Notes: generated by a model from the sequence alone, not told the origin. A DNA stretch of 64,000 nucleotides from Brachynemurus nebulosus (GCA_035578155.1 JAPWDM010000001.1:82059561-82123560); one strand, 5' to 3'. Shown: positions 1 to 13,069, counted from the first letter of the stretch. Translations and numbers: made by a program.

Positions 1-476
1 GGTAAATGGGGCTCATTTTCGAGGCACCTCATACTGTCAAAGTGGGGTCAAATTTTGGGCAAATTTTTTTTCTGACCCGACCTTTAAGGGGGTGATGGGG
101 GGCGGAAAAGCAATAAAACTTTTCCAAACCGGTTTTAAATAATGTTTCGGTCAATTATCTACAACATATCCAAAATTCAGCTTCCTAGGATGATATGATG
201 GGAGTAGAGGGGGGAAAAACGATTTTCGCTGGATCTAACAGGCCCCCAGCCCCCCAGAATTAACGTAGAGGGTTGAAATTTGGTGTGTTGATAAAGTTCG
301 TACCTAGGTTGTGCTTTTTGGAGGTTTTAATATTTTACCTCCACCCACCTCATTAGTCGAATTTTCTCCGAAAAATTAGACTTATACAGTCTATACGATA
401 AGAGCTGCGAGAGGCGAGATCAGGGGCGCTATCCGTTTTCGGACCCGTAGAACACGATTATGTAAAAAAAAAGATG

Positions 477-480
<4 letters not shown>

Positions 481-541
<61 letters not shown>
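481..541. repeat. (TA)n microsatellite
   Basis: About 60 bp of uninterrupted AT dinucleotide lying between the two direct duplicates of family A. The Tyr/Ile ORFs read through it on either strand are artefacts. Confidence 0.95.
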
Positions 542-546
<5 letters not shown>

Positions 547-894
547 TTTTCGGACCCGACCTTTAAGGGGGTGGTGGGGGGCGGAAAAGCAATAAAAATT
601 TTCCAAACCGGTTTTAAATAATGTTTCGGTCAATTATCTACAACATATCCAAAATTCAGCTTCCTAGGATGATATGGTGGGAGTAGAGGGGGGAAAAACG
701 ATTTTCGCTGGATTTAACAGGCCCCCAGCCCCCCAGAATTAACGTAGAGGGTTGAAATTTGGTGTGTTGATAAAGTTCGTACCTAGGTTGTGCTTTTTGG
801 AGGTTTTAATATTTTACCCCCACCCCCCTCATTTTTAAGCTACAAATTCATGCATTTTCGACGTTTTCGAAGTTTGTACCACTCGCACAGGTCA

Positions 895-1290
895 CCCGAA
901 TAAAACTAGAGGGCTGAAATTTTGTATTCGGATTGAGTTAGTATCAAGGGGGTGCCTTTTGGGGGTCTCGACTTTTAACCCCTACCCCCACCATTTTTAT
1001 ACCCAAAAGAACATGATTTTTCTTGTTTTTTAACAGTTTCGTTCGGGTCAAAATCTCCCCAAATAAACCTAGAGGGCTGAAATTTGGTGTACAGGTTAAG
1101 CTAATAGCCAGACACTGTTTTTTGGAGGTTTCAACTTTTAACCCTTACCCCCACGATTTTTACGCCAATATTTCCTTAATTTTTTTGCTTGTTTCCTAAC
1201 ACGTCTAGAGACTCCATAAGGAAACCTAGAGGGCTGAAATTTTGTACGTGTATTCAGTTGGTATCCAGCTAGTACCTTGTAGGGAGTCCA
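895..1290 (+). repeat. Degenerate ~150-bp tandem units in family A
   Basis: Three successive units each begin near 'AGAGGGCTGAAATTT', continue through a pyrimidine-rich 'AACCCCTACCCCCACCATTT'-type stretch and end with a T-rich run. The same array appears in the second copy at about 37730-38250. Confidence 0.6.
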
Positions 1291-1894
1291 CATCACTTTT
1301 CCCCCCACTTCTCCCATTTTTACATCGGAACTGAATGCTATTGTTAAATGTGTTTTAAAAGCATTATGTTTATTCTAAATACAAGTAGGCGAATAGTAAT
1401 TTTAAAAAATTTAAAAAAAAAGTGAACTTACTTTTATGACAAATGAAATACATACATATTAAGTAATTTAAAAATGTTATTAAAGTCACTGTTTATTTAT
1501 AAATTAGGAATTTTGGATTTTTAGTATTTATAAAATAGAAATTTTGGATTTTTTTGGAAAGAAAAAATATCTTTATAAAGGCCTTCCAGTTTACTATTTA
1601 AGGTCCTTTTTTAATTTTTAAAACTAAAACATAAAGGCAATTAGCGGATAAACATGGGCAGGAATGTCCTCGTACGAATTGTGTTGGCTTTTTTTCTGCT
1701 ACCTGTTTTCGGCACAAAATTGAAATTTACTGAGATACAGCCCTTAAATACTTAAAACCTTTTTTTAAAGCCTCGATCAGCCGAACACTCATCACCAGTT
1801 TTGAAACCAACAAAATGACAATTCGGTTGTAGACTTTCAATCACATTTCGCTTGTAGACATTCAATACCGAAGATGAAGGGGAAAATTCGACTA

Positions 1895-1920
1895 CCGTGA
1901 TGGGGCCCCGCTGCTCACGG
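1895..1920 (+). repeat. Conserved 3' hairpin of family A
   Basis: CCGTGA at 1895-1900 pairs with TCACGG at 1915-1920 across a GC-rich loop. The second family copy keeps the same stem at 39194-39219 although its loop differs, so the stem rather than the loop has been preserved. Confidence 0.5.
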
Positions 1921-2298
1921 CGTTTTGTATATCTATCTAGATCATTATAAACCAGTTAATATGTTAAGTAATTAAAAATTTTGTTCTCCTTTCTTGAAGT
2001 GGAAAACTAAGAAAATAGTAAGTTAGATTTAAAGTGTATGCCAAGTTTGCTTAGCTCTGTAGGTAACAAAACTAAATTTTATAATTTGTATGGATAAGTT
2101 GCAATATTTTGTAAAATCATCATTGTTGTGTGATAAGGGAAAGTACGTCCTTCAAAACAAATGTATTGATATTAGTCGAGATAGTTATACTGAAACCTCC
2201 AATTGCTTCCATAGTTGAAAACACATGAATTTTTGTTTGTTAAATTGTGAATTTGAGATCAGCTTGGATCGAAAAATCATTGAATATTAATTTACATA

Positions 2299-2755
2299 CA
2301 GAGCGTTCATAAAGTTCTGGAACAGCTCCGCAAGAGTTCCGCAAAATCTCAGTTAATATTGATTTTATCGAAAAATAACCCGGACAAAAGTTTCATGGGA
2401 AGAAATGAGGAACTAGAAAATGACCTCGAATTTGACCTTGAACATGACCTTGACCAACCAGTATGATATTTTTTTCGTTTTTATGACCTTCACACGATTT
2501 TGGGATATGAAGTATGAAAATGGTTTTGAACATAAAATTTCCCGCTCTTTCCGAATCCATGGTCAAAAATAGGGGTTTCCATTTAAAAAAATAAAGTTGA
2601 CCTCCAAATTTTGGTCAAGGTCATGTTCAAGGTCAAATTCGAGGTCATTTTCTAGTTCCACATTTCTTCCCATGAAACTTTTGTCCGTGTTATTTTTCGA
2701 TAAAGTCAATATTAACTGAGATTTTCAGCTGTTCCGGAACTTTATGAACGCTCTG
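2299..2755. mobile_element. Mariner-type fold-back element (MITE)
   Basis: Inverted termini starting CAGAGCGTTCATAAAG (left, 2299) and ending CTTTATGAACGCTCTG (right, 2755), flanked on both sides by TA at 2297-2298 and 2756-2757. The inverted arms reach roughly 170 bp, with the 'AGTTCCxCATTTCTTCCC' segment mirrored inside. There is no transposase. TA duplications and CAG-type ends fit the Tc1/mariner superfamily. Confidence 0.7.
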
Positions 2756-2757
2756 TA

Positions 2758-3984
2758 TATAAATAAATATATTGTAACCATCTTATCGCAAACAAACTCG
2801 GTAGCACTCTTAGAAAAACAACACAAATCCGTCCATAATCTTGCTAAATTGTATTTATACGATCTTCAACTAGACAGGATGGTTCGTTCCCAAACCAGTA
2901 TTTATTATGAGCTATTACAAGTATTAATTAGATATACAAGTATAGCGGAAAGTAAAACTAATTTTTTAGATAACCTGAGATAATGATTTACTTCACGTAG
3001 GGTCTCCATAGTGAATTTTATTTATTGTGTTAACATCTGTAGTATGAATTCTCAAGAACTTTCTATTTTTCCAACAAAATATTTTTTCTCTTAATATAGA
3101 AATAAATATAAGATGTTAGTATTTAGTTTTATGTACATAACTTTACACTGTGACATACAGGTATAAATCAATACCTGCTTCCAATTAAGTACTAAAATTG
3201 TATTTACTGTTTGCATCTAAATTTGCACATTACACAGATAAATACCAAAATATCTACCAATAAAGTCCAAGTATAAAAGTGTAAATTATTCGCGAAAAGA
3301 AAATGAACCTTACAACTCATCGAGTTGCTATGTATTTTGTACTATAGGAAAGAAATTTGATAATATTAAACTCTTTAGAACATAAGACTAATTGTAAGAT
3401 TAGATTTGGTACATATGTAGGTTATTTACAGTAAGTTTATGTATCAGACACGCTCATAATATAGCTGTCTCACAAGATCTACTATCTAATATATTGAAAA
3501 AGTATAGTAGAAAATATAATAACTTTTATTTGTGACAAAATTTCATTTTTAAATTTTTAAGGTGTGAATCATTTTCATTTAATATAGTTTTTTCTATAAC
3601 TTATTAGTCTGTACACACATCCTAAAAAAACCTCCAAAACGAACAAAAACTTAATTGCTAAAAATTGATCTGATAATATCGTACCCCTACAAACTACTGT
3701 TCAGCCAGTGACATGAAGAATAGCCTTTGGCTAAGAAATATATTTTGTTTTTTATAAAAAGAAAATTGTACCGAATATGTTTAAAAGTGCAAGACCGAAG
3801 TGAAAACTTCTAGTGCAAGTACAAATGATTTGAAGTACATAATAACTCTATCAATAAAACCACTTACGGACGATATACATATTATATGAATAAGATTATT
3901 AAATAAATTCTGATTATAAATGAGAGACTTGATGAAAGAAAGCTATTTCAACAAAGTCTTTTTATCTATAAGTTACATACTACT
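2758..3984. other. Intergenic, no gene seen
   Basis: AT-rich sequence without a supportable ORF. Positions 3437-3530 match 52196-52285 (direct repeat, shared phrase 'GATCTACTATCTAAT'), so this is a fragment of the element annotated at 50771-52777. Confidence 0.5.
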
Positions 3985-5357
3985 TGAGTTTTTCGAGAGT
4001 TGCCATTTTGATTACAGTCAAACCGTTGATTTAATCGAACAATTGTGCAAATAAGAGTTGCAGATATCGACAGGGGCAACCGATTGCTATAGTCAGGAGC
4101 TTTATAGCTCTTATGGTTTCCGAGTTATGATACAAAATTATAGTTTTTTTTAGATGGAAACGTATGTTTAAAAGTTTTTCAAAAATTTGTTTATGATTCA
4201 AAACTACCAGTAACACTCAAATTTTCATTGTTTTATCTTATATTTCTGAGTAATTACGTTTTAAAAATTACATTTTTAAATTTCGTACTCAAGTACTTGC
4301 AAACGATTAGTATTTTACGTAATTTAAAACGACGAAAAACTAAACGATTTTATTATTTTCCATCGGAAATTAATAAAACATTATTAAAACAATAGATTAA
4401 ATTATCATAATTATAAAAATGATAACTAAGTACATACAATAAGGAAATAAAATTTCAGTTTTAATTCATTGAAAATAAAAAAATAATCTTTCTGAAATGT
4501 CACTGTTTGACAGATACATAGGCGTCTAAACATATTTTTGTAGCAAGTATTTTTAAAGAAAATGAAAAGTTTTTTGTGAAAAAACTTCTCCTTTCTAATT
4601 TGGTTTTTAATAAAAGAAAATACTATCGAATTTCAAGTATTTTTACACTATTTGAGTACATTTAGTAATAATATTTTCGTTTCCAGTTAACCTCACTTTG
4701 CTACTATTAAGAAACGCCAATGTCACTTTGGTTTGTACTGGGTATGTACACCTATTTTACTGCCACCTGCCGTTCTATAAATAAATAAAAAAATATATAT
4801 TTTTCAGTAAATTAATGAATAACTTCAAATTCTTTTTAAATTAAGTTACTTTAAATACTAATCTTTTAAAGTAATTTGATTTTATTATGCAAAAATGTTA
4901 GAACCTTGAAATAGAGCCCGACATCTATACTCCAAAATCTGAATTACTACCATTTGTGTTACAGAGAATGATACTAAATAAGGTTCTTTTCTTGGATATA
5001 ATAGAAATGTTAACCGACTAAAACACTGTCGGTTTAACTAGCCTCAAATACATATACGTATTTTTACCGCCTAATTGCTAAATTTAAAAAAAAATTTAAA
5101 AAATTACTTGGGTAAAATTTTTTTTCTTCATTTATATTTCTAATTGATGCAGTAGATCAGTTTTATCGAAAAATTAACATATAGTCTCATTTAAAAACCT
5201 GTAAGTTTGTATCATAAGTCGAAAACCATAAGAGCTATAAAGCTCCTGGCTATAGCCATTGGTTGCCCCCGTTGGTATCTACAACTCTTATCTGAAGAAT
5301 TTTTCGATTAAATCGACGGTTTGGCTGTATTTAAAATGAAAACTCTCGAAAAACTCA
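3985..5357. repeat. ~150-bp inverted repeat pair
   Basis: Arms at about 3985-4135 and 5206-5357 are diverged inverted copies of each other, sharing 'GAGTTTTTCGAGAG', the 'TAAGAGTTG' block and 'GAGCTTTATAGCTCTTATGG'. The 1.07-kb interior holds no ORF. This may be an old fold-back transposon; no target duplication was identified. Confidence 0.6.
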
Positions 5358-8300
5358 GCCTGTAGATAGCTTTGTATTAGCTAAAGTACCACAATTTACT
5401 AGTTTTCGAAAAATATTTTTGAATTTGACGCCCACAGTGCAATAGGTACAAGAAAGTTAATACCAAGTTGGTTTTAATAAAACTAGAAATAGGCAATACG
5501 CAAAATTAATACTCTCACCATAACTCTTTTCAAGGAATAGTCAGCCATAACAAATTTTGAGTTCTGGACGCGTAATAAAAAAATAAATATATGCACATAA
5601 AGAACTATAAATACAAAGAAAATTAAAAGTAAAGGATTAAAAAAGGAATATTAATTATATGAGAAGTAAATTTCTAGAAGTAATTATAACGGTTTTAGTC
5701 TGCAACGTATTATAAAAGGGTTCGCGAGTACAATGTACGTTTAAGTTAGCTTCGGTACGATAGTGAGAAAATGTTTCTAGAGTACTTTGAGCCTAAAAAT
5801 ACCTTTATCAGAATTTGTTACTATTTTGTTGTTCTAAAATAGTGTGAAAAAATTTGAAGAAGTTCTCTCCTAGATCGTCTGTAGGCCCTGACTTATCCAA
5901 TTTCGGAAAGTGTTGTTTTGGATTAAATGTAAATTATGCAATTTTTTCAAAATGGTTCTTGCTGTATTGGAGCAACAGAAGAGCAACAAATTCTAATATA
6001 AGTATCTTTTATATGTCACGTTTTTACTAAAGGGCGTGAGGCAGTTTATATCAAGCTATACCTTCCCCGCTTTAAATTTGAATTTTGTTAAACGGTAAGA
6101 GTAACAAAATCCGAACGAGGGCATCAAATTAGATTGGTTCCAGGGTGTCATTCTACAACATCCATCCTCATATATTTAGAACTATATTAATTGAAAGTTG
6201 CGACATCATTTAATAGTGTGATGGGGGGGATACGAATACTTTCGGATACGAATCTGGTGAATAACCTTACCGACCTTTGACCGTATATGTTGTGTTTTAG
6301 GTTATCTTGTATCTTTCATTTAATTAATATACCACTGAAGTGATGTTTTGTCACAATTTTTTTATTGTTACACTCCAGAAGGTGAATGTAGAAAAGAGAA
6401 GCGTATGGCGGATAAAGCTTTGACGACAGGTTATAGTATTGTACAGTGTCAGTCTAATAGAAACTTGATCTGTCGACGATAGAACGCAGTGAAAAAGAGT
6501 GAAAACCATTTTTCAGGTAATTATCTTCAAAAATATCGAATTTTTGGCAACCAAAAGTTATTATAAAAAAAGTTGTTTGCAAAGTTTATTATAAAAAAAT
6601 GTTCAGGTACCAGATAGCTATTTGCAAAACCAACCATTTTCGAGGTACATTACGTACATTATGCGTACATGTGCAATCGAATACTTGATAATTTTAGTCA
6701 TACCTTCATATTATGTTGTTCTGAATAGAATACATATATTTATAAATATAGAAAAACAACCATTATAAAATGTTAAATTGCTATTGATTTTTATACAATA
6801 ATATAAAACTGACTAAAGATACCTTCCTATACACATACATGTTACGCGTAATCATGGGCGTAACAATGAGTGAACAAATGAGGCACTTATAATAATAATC
6901 ATATACTATTATGTAAATTTGTAAATTCGTCGTGTCTGTACATTGAAGATAATTTCAAAAAATCGATTCAGGAGTACTACCGGGATCGCATAAAACCGAA
7001 ACAACAGTTTTCGGAATTTTTGTCTATCTGTTTGTTTGGTACCTCATCACATGAAAACTACTGGATGGATCTCAGTGGGATTCACGCTCGCGTAGTGCCT
7101 AAGATCCACATGACAATAATAACCGGTCATAATAAAACTATTAATGCCGAGAGTTGAGTTATATTTAATCGGTTTTGAAATAAGATATACTCATTACGTG
7201 AAAACCGCTGAATGGATTTTGATTAGGTTTTCACTGGCGTAGTCTCTAGAGCCCAGAGAACAATAACAACCAATCAACTAATAAAGTTATCAGTTAAGAG
7301 AACTTACGTACGTTTAACCTATCATGTCCCAAAATATGATAAATCATATTTAACAAAACGTTATTTTTATAAAATCTTTACTTTGTAAATATCCGTATTA
7401 TCTGTCAAAATAGCGTATCGACTGGTCACTTCGTCATAATTCGTCATGACCGTCATCGTGTTAATTTATAATTTTATAATCACTTATAAACCATTTAGTC
7501 CAATCATTTAAGAGTTTAACCTCGAAATGAAACGGAATAAGCTGGATTTTCGTATACACATTTATTTTGGAATCCTAGATGTTTCCTCAAAAGTCTCATA
7601 AGATCACGTCTGAGCGTCTTTAGATATTCAATGTCATTCAATTTTTAAGAATTTTTCGAAAAAATTTTTCACAAATTTTTTGAAAAATTTTAGAAAAATT
7701 TTTTTTTGAAAATTTTCTAAGAAATTTTCTTTTTTTTATAAATTTAAATACTGTTATTGATAAAAATGTGAAAAAAGCTGAGAAAAATTTTTTTTCATTT
7801 TGTTGAAGATTATGAAAGTTTAAGATCAAAAAAATGATCCTTTAATTTTTTCAAAAATTCGATCGAATGAAACACAAAAACGACTGGATGGATTAAACTG
7901 AAACTCGGTGGGGTTTTTGTGGGTATATTGAACTGTAAAAGGCACACTTAACATTAGTGGTTTTCTCGAAGTTTTTAATTCAGCGCTTGATTTTCCAAAG
8001 AGCCACCAAAAGCTCTTTTTTTCTTGATTTTTCAAATTCATGTAAAGTAAGCAAAAAAATTTTTTTCTGAAAAAACAATAATTTATTCGAGTTTTTACAA
8101 CACCCGTTCAATTTTCTGTGTGATTACTGGTTGCTGAGATATCGGTGGTCAAAGACGAAATGATCCTTTTCCATTCAAAGTCCGATATCTCTGCGGGAAG
8201 TGGTCGTATAAAAGTCTATAAAAAAGTAAATTAAAGCCGAATGAACAAGTTATTCGGTCCATATGGTGGTTAAGTCGGAGAAATTTTTTCCAAGTTCGTG

Positions 8301-8652
8301 GACCAAAAAAAAAAAAAAACGAAAAAATTTTGAAATTTTTTTTTCAGTGTATTTGTTAGAATTTCGCCACACACGTTGTTTTGAAAATTTTTTTATCGCA
8401 AGATCTCGAAACTAGAAACTTCCAGCTTTAAATTGCTTTGCTTACGACTTCGATAAGACCATTTTTCACAAAGATACAGCCATTCGAAAAATCGCTAAAA
8501 ATTTGGAATTTTTTTTGATCCTTCAATTATTTCCGCTAGTGTATTTAAATATGTTAATTATAGATCGACTAGTTAATTTAACAATCGCATATAATTAAAC
8601 TTGTACAATGTAAATTTGGGAAGAAGAGCAGTAGGGGATTCATTATTTATTA
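5358..8652. other. Gene-free AT-rich stretch with repeat fragments
   Basis: No supportable gene. Positions about 6960-7310 contain two diverged copies of a ~170-bp unit around 'GAAAACxxCTGxATGGAT', and the related phrase 'GACTGGATGGATTAAACTG' occurs at about 7880. Positions 7640-7740 are simple A/T runs; short ORFs there are compositional. Confidence 0.4.
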
Positions 8653-9471
8653 TTAGTCTTCTTCTTTATCGCCATCTTCATCTGCTAGTCGTTCAACAAT
8701 TTCAGAGTTATTATCATTAATTTTTTCGTTATCAATAACATTCGCCTCTAAATTTTGAAGCACTTCAGGATTATAAGCAATTTCTTCTTTGAAATCATCT
8801 TGATAAGATGAAGCATTGAGACAAGCATGTCCATTACACTGGCCACAAGCTAATGAACATGGCAACCCCGATTTTCGGTATGCGCAACGTGAACCACAAC
8901 CATTCTTACAGTTGCAGAATATTGTACTCAGCAGTTCATCTGGTGCAGGCGGTAATAATGTTTTAATTGGTTCCAGGGTGTCATTCTGCGACATCCAGCC
9001 CCATTCCTGGGGTTCTAAATCATAACCTAACCAAGTTTGAATTTGGTAGTAGACACAATTGATATGTTGAAGAACTCCTGCACTCGTTGGTGGAAGAGTT
9101 GATAACTGCACAGGTTTACTTAATTTTGCTGATTTAATAAACTGTATGTAGCGAAGATGATCGATATTTTCCTCAGATTTTGGGCATTATATACTGCCAA
9201 GAAAATAAGTATTTCACTTTTCAAATAGCGTTTGTACAGGGCAATCTTCTTATTGAAATACTTGAGCCAGTCGGTTCAAATCGGGTAGATTTTCTAACGT
9301 TTTGATGATCGATATTTTTCCTTTCCTAAAAAGAGCAGAAGTCGTGTCGCCGCCACTAAACGCATGTAAGAATAAAATGTGTTCTTTACAACGGGGATAT
9401 TTATCAAAACTTTTAGTGGAGTATACTTGTGTTTTAACGTTGCTTTTACCAATTCTACTAAGCATGTTCAT
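8653..9471 (-). pseudogene. C-terminal fragment of an uncharacterised arthropod protein family
   Basis: Reading leftward, 9471-9250 encodes a segment containing 'FLHAFSGGDTTSALFRKGK' and 9198-8653 encodes one containing 'LPPTSAGVLQHIN' and a cysteine-rich block (CNCKNGCGSRC, CSLACGQCNGHAC), which looks like a zinc-binding module, followed by an acidic tail and a stop. Frame is lost between them: a stop follows residue QVFQ near 9250 and a single-base shift occurs near 9197. From memory these segments belong to one large, repeat-like protein family expanded in insects and spiders; its function is unknown to me. The matching N-terminal part lies next door on the other strand. Confidence 0.6.
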
Positions 9472-9484
9472 TTGTTAATTTCAA

Positions 9485-10075
9485 AATGTATCTTAGCAAC
9501 TTTGAACGTACAATTTTTGCAGTTATCATGGCAGATTTGTATTTTGTATGTAATCAGTTACTTTCTGAAGGTAACTCTGTAAATGTAATGCGCGGCATAG
9601 AGACTTTAAAAGCTGCAATATTAAAAGAAACGACGGGCACATCGACTATTTAAATACTTTAACTTCTGTGAATGTTCATACCGAGTGTCGAAAAATGTAC
9701 ATAAGTAAAAATTCCATCGCAGCATCAAAACGACGTCTTCAAGAGAATGAACCTGCAACATCATCAAGTGTACCTCGTAATAAACGGAATGAAGTTTTTG
9801 ATTTTAAACAGTTATGTCTATTTTGTGGCTAAGTAGCTGATGAAGTAGCAGAATTGAAAAAAACCGTTAAGTACAAACGTACGATTTGTGGAATAAGTAC
9901 TATCCAGTTCAAAGAAAATTTTCTAAAAAGGGCAGAAGAAAGGAGCGACTCTTCAGGAGAATTAGTAAAAGAACGTGTATTTTATGTCCATGACTTGATA
10001 GCTGCTAAAGCAAAATATCATAGCGTTTGCTACAGTAATTTTTTGAACCTAGTTCCATCTGTAATAAGAAAGTAA
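9485..10075 (+). pseudogene. N-terminal fragment of the same family, opposite strand
   Basis: Plus-strand reading includes 'GNSVNVMRGIETLKAA' (about 9560-9610), then after a frameshift near 9650 'YLNTLTSVNVHTECRKMY', 'FDFKQLCLFCG', an in-frame TAG-type break at about 9832, and an open stretch to 10075 with 'VHDLIAAKAKYHSVCY'. Paired Cys residues (CLFC, then a later Cys) suggest a degraded zinc-binding region. I recognise this as the amino-terminal portion of the family whose carboxy-terminal portion is at 8653-9471; the two are head to head, so they are either two relics or one inverted copy. Confidence 0.55.
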
Positions 10076-10656
10076 TAAGAAATGAGAGAGATTTTTAATT
10101 ATATAGAGAATAACGAAGATTCATAATTTACATTAACTGAATTTATTTAACAACTTACGATAAAAACTGAAAGAGATCTTTACGGAGTATATACCAGATG
10201 ATAAGACAATCATTTCAAAACTTGATATTTAACTGATATCCTTATTACGATAAAGGTAGGATCGTTTACTGTTATATCTTTTCGTGATGCACAGGCAAAG
10301 GGTACTTATAGCAAGATAAGCATAGGGAAATGGCCCCCGTAGCCGTTGTCTGTAATAATATATATGTAGTACATTAGTACCTCAAGTGATTACCAAATAT
10401 AGGGTCATTGACCCTAAACCTTGATATGTCCTTCAGATGTTAAACAAAATATGCGTGAATGCTGTAATTTTTCAAACTCAATTTTCTCAAAACTATAACA
10501 CCTAGGAAAATAAAACCGACGCCAAAATTTAGGTAATACTTGGGACAATGTTATATATTTTTTAATATTTTTCCCTAAATTTTAAAAGTCCAAATTAATT
10601 GCATAAAAAATATATTTTATTTTTTAGTATAGTTCTAGTATACTTACACCTTTCAA

Positions 10657-10689
<33 letters not shown>

Positions 10690-11098
10690 GAATATTGCTT
10701 ATATTATGTGCTTACAGCACACCAAATCTCATCAAAATCGAAGAGGCGCTTTTTGAATACTAAATAATAATTTATTAAGTATATGGTATGAATTAACCGT
10801 AGAAAAGAGTGTTTAAAAAATAACTATAAAAAAATTTTAATTTTTTGATAAATTTCTAGTATACTTACACCGTTCAAAAAAATTCAGTATTTTGTTTAGC
10901 CACACTCTCAAACAGATGAATTAAAAAGATAGGTAAAATATATATGCTTAAATAAGGAGTCATTAGGCCAAGCTATTCATCATGGTTTCCTTCCAATTAG
11001 ATAGTACTAAAGAAATTTGATACTAGCGGTAAACAAAAATGGCTGCTGGTCGTTGACATCGGAAGCTTAATAAAAAAACTGTTAATGATAATTTTGTT
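10076..11098. other. Intergenic; short (TAA)n and dispersed repeat debris
   Basis: No gene seen. A (TAA)n run of about 28 bp lies at 10660-10688. The phrase 'TCTCATCAAAATCG' at about 10728 recurs at about 26780 in the centre of the Polinton-like element, marking a shared dispersed repeat. Confidence 0.5.
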
Positions 11099-11218
11099 AA
11101 AGTATGAGGACACCTTAACCCAGGGGGCACACTTTTTATGTGGTATTGTACTTAATTTTGTGGTACACTGTCGTGTCAAAAGTGTGAGTACGCTTGGGTT
11201 AAGGTGTCCTCATACTTT
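11099..11218. repeat. Small fold-back element
   Basis: Arms 11099-11122 and 11195-11218 (AAAGTATGAGGACACCTTAA and its complement) pair over about 24 bp, and a second inner pairing (CACACTTTTT with AAAAGTGTG) extends the hairpin. It is a MITE-like palindrome with no obvious target duplication. Confidence 0.75.
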
Positions 11219-11529
11219 TGGCGACATAGTGTGTGCTATAATACGTTATAAAAAATTTGTCACCCCGTTTGTGCGGACCAATGTCCTCACTCTAGTGATA
11301 ACAGATACAGTATATGATAAAAGTCTGACAACGGCTAAGCATTTTTTTCAGAAAATATATCGTTTCGGAAATAATTAGCCATAATTGTTTCCACTTTCAG
11401 GGGGTTGAGGGGTGTTTTTTTACCCCTTAACACCGTATTCAGCCAAAAAAAAAAAAACACATTTAATATTTTTCGCTATTTAATAAGTATGATAAGATTT
11501 ATTCAAATCGGTGTGTCAGTTGAGCAGTG

Positions 11530-12590
11530 CTACTTGTTAGTGACGATTAACATACTTCTTACCCGCTCAGCAGTTAGGTTTTCTTTGGAGATAGCATGTT
11601 CGGTAGCCACTGTAAGTTTACCAGAAGTACTCCACTGAATCCCCAAATAACGATGCTGTTTTACTAAACCTTTGGTAGCTCCATTGTACGAAAATAACCG
11701 AAACTGTTTGTGTTTAGGTGATTTATGAAAAGTTATTATTTTGGTTTTATCGGTATTGATTGACAGTTTATTTATTGAACAGTAATTGCTGAGGCAATTC
11801 AGTTTCTTTTGGACGTCAGATTCAGACGAACCTAGAATAACTATATCATCCGCATGTGATAGGATATCGGAATGATGGTCTATATTCAAACCACTGCATC
11901 CAGATTCGCGAAGATGCAACTCCATATCCGAGACGAATAAGTTAAATAATAAATGGACTTATCTTTTCTCTTTGTAAGACACCAATAGTTATATGGATTC
12001 TAAATGAGAAATTATAGCCAAGTTTAACTCGCAGAGAAGCAATTATCGTACAGAGATTTTAATATTCTAATTAACTTGCCGCTAACTCCTAAAGAGTTTG
12101 ACCAAAGTTTAAAGCGATCAATAGAATCGAAGACACGTTGGTAGTCGATAGAAAAATTCCAAATATGTATTTGCGGTTATGTCGAAGATGGGAGTGAATG
12201 ATAGCACTTGGAGTGAATAAATTGTCAATGCAGCTTCTATTCGTCCTAAAACCGCTCTGGTTTTCTGGAATTGCATTGTGTTCGTCAGCCCATAAAGATA
12301 GTCTATTATTTAATATATCAGTAAAACTTTAAGTATACAGTTCATTAAAGATATTGAGCGATAATTAGATGGCAATTTTTTATTCCCCTTCTTATAAATC
12401 GATGATATTATGACATCAGACCATTGGCTAGAAACTCACTCTGTAGTCACGATGCAATTGAATAAATTCAATAGATAGTGATCCCAGTTGGTTGGTAAAT
12501 GTTTCAAGAATTCATTACAAATAAGATCTGAGCCAATAGCTTTATTATTTTTGATGCTTTTAAAAAAAAAACAACCTTAATTTCTCAAAA
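11530..12590 (-). pseudogene. LINE reverse transcriptase relic
   Basis: The best-preserved part, 11925-11530, contains 'SHADDIVILGSSESDVQKKL', the RT catalytic box with His in place of the usual Tyr, followed by 'SINTDKTKIITFHK'. Further right, in broken frames, come 'NYRSISLMNCILKV' (about 12400) and 'NNKAIGSDLICNEFLKHLP' (about 12500), both typical of non-LTR reverse transcriptases. Multiple stops and frameshifts show it is dead. No endonuclease domain was located. Confidence 0.65.
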
Positions 12591-12847
12591 AATTGATTAA
12601 AAGCATCGTAGAAGGTGTATCCCGTTGACAATAATTCTAGATAATACTGTTTATTCTTCACAAACTGAAACCTCTAGAAACTTCTTTAGTGATCGTACAA
12701 AGTATTTTCGTACTTCCTTCCAGAAAGTTAATGTGTATTTTGTATTTGTTAGATTAATTATGCAAAACTTCTTGCTTATACTCTTTTTTACTTAAAAAAA
12801 ATGATCATCTTCTTATACGCCTTTTTTGAATCAAGGTAGCTTTAAAG

Positions 12848-13030
12848 ATGTACACTGGTAAAACCATCCGACATGGTATCACGTTTATGATAGCTTGTTT
12901 AAGTAAGGGCGAAGATATCACAATTATTCCAGAATACATTAAATCTTTCGAAAAATGTCAAAATTTATTATTATTATCAACTGACTCGAGACTGGCTTAT
13001 CCAAATTTTTTCAGAGAATTCATATCGAAC
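12848..13030 (+). pseudogene. Ty3/gypsy pol fragment, left of the Transib insertion
   Basis: The plus-strand reading ends with 'SFEKCQNLLLLSTDSRLAYP' and 'NFFREFI', which resembles the end of the reverse transcriptase/connection region of Ty3/gypsy pol. It stops abruptly at the CACAGTG terminus of the Transib element. The continuation at 18255 resumes further along pol, so an internal part of RNase H is missing. Confidence 0.5.
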
Positions 13031-13069
13031 CACAGTGATTCACCTAGGACAAGCTTGGTGGACAAAAAT
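13031..13069 (+). repeat. Transib terminal inverted repeat, left
   Basis: Begins CACAGTGATTCACCTAG; an A-rich ACAAAAAT block starts 24 nt after the heptamer. Nearly identical in inverted orientation to 18216-18254. Confidence 0.75.

Larger units (their letters stand above)
1..1930 (+). repeat. Dispersed repeat family A, copy 1
   Basis: Non-coding repeat that recurs at 37419-39227 in the same order, including the short phrases 'TAGAGGGCTGAAATTT' and 'ATGGGGCC', and as fragments at 36380-36630 (inverted) and 47380-47900. This copy has an internal direct duplication: about 59-345 and 545-829 match nearly base for base, with a (TA)n tract between them. From about 895 to 1290 it consists of degenerate ~150-bp tandem units. 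The last recognisable part is a hairpin at 1895-1920. No ORF, TIR or target duplication was found, so the class is unknown. Confidence 0.75.

Noticed and set aside
2744..2983. 79-codon ORF starting inside the mariner-type MITE terminus
   Set aside because: It begins in the TIR, has no recognisable motif and no homologous copy in the window.
7638..8041. Two Lys/Phe-rich minus-strand ORFs
   Set aside because: Produced by A/T homopolymer runs; composition only.
8816..9025. Plus-strand 69-codon ORF
   Set aside because: Antisense shadow of the Cys-rich C-terminal fragment on the minus strand.
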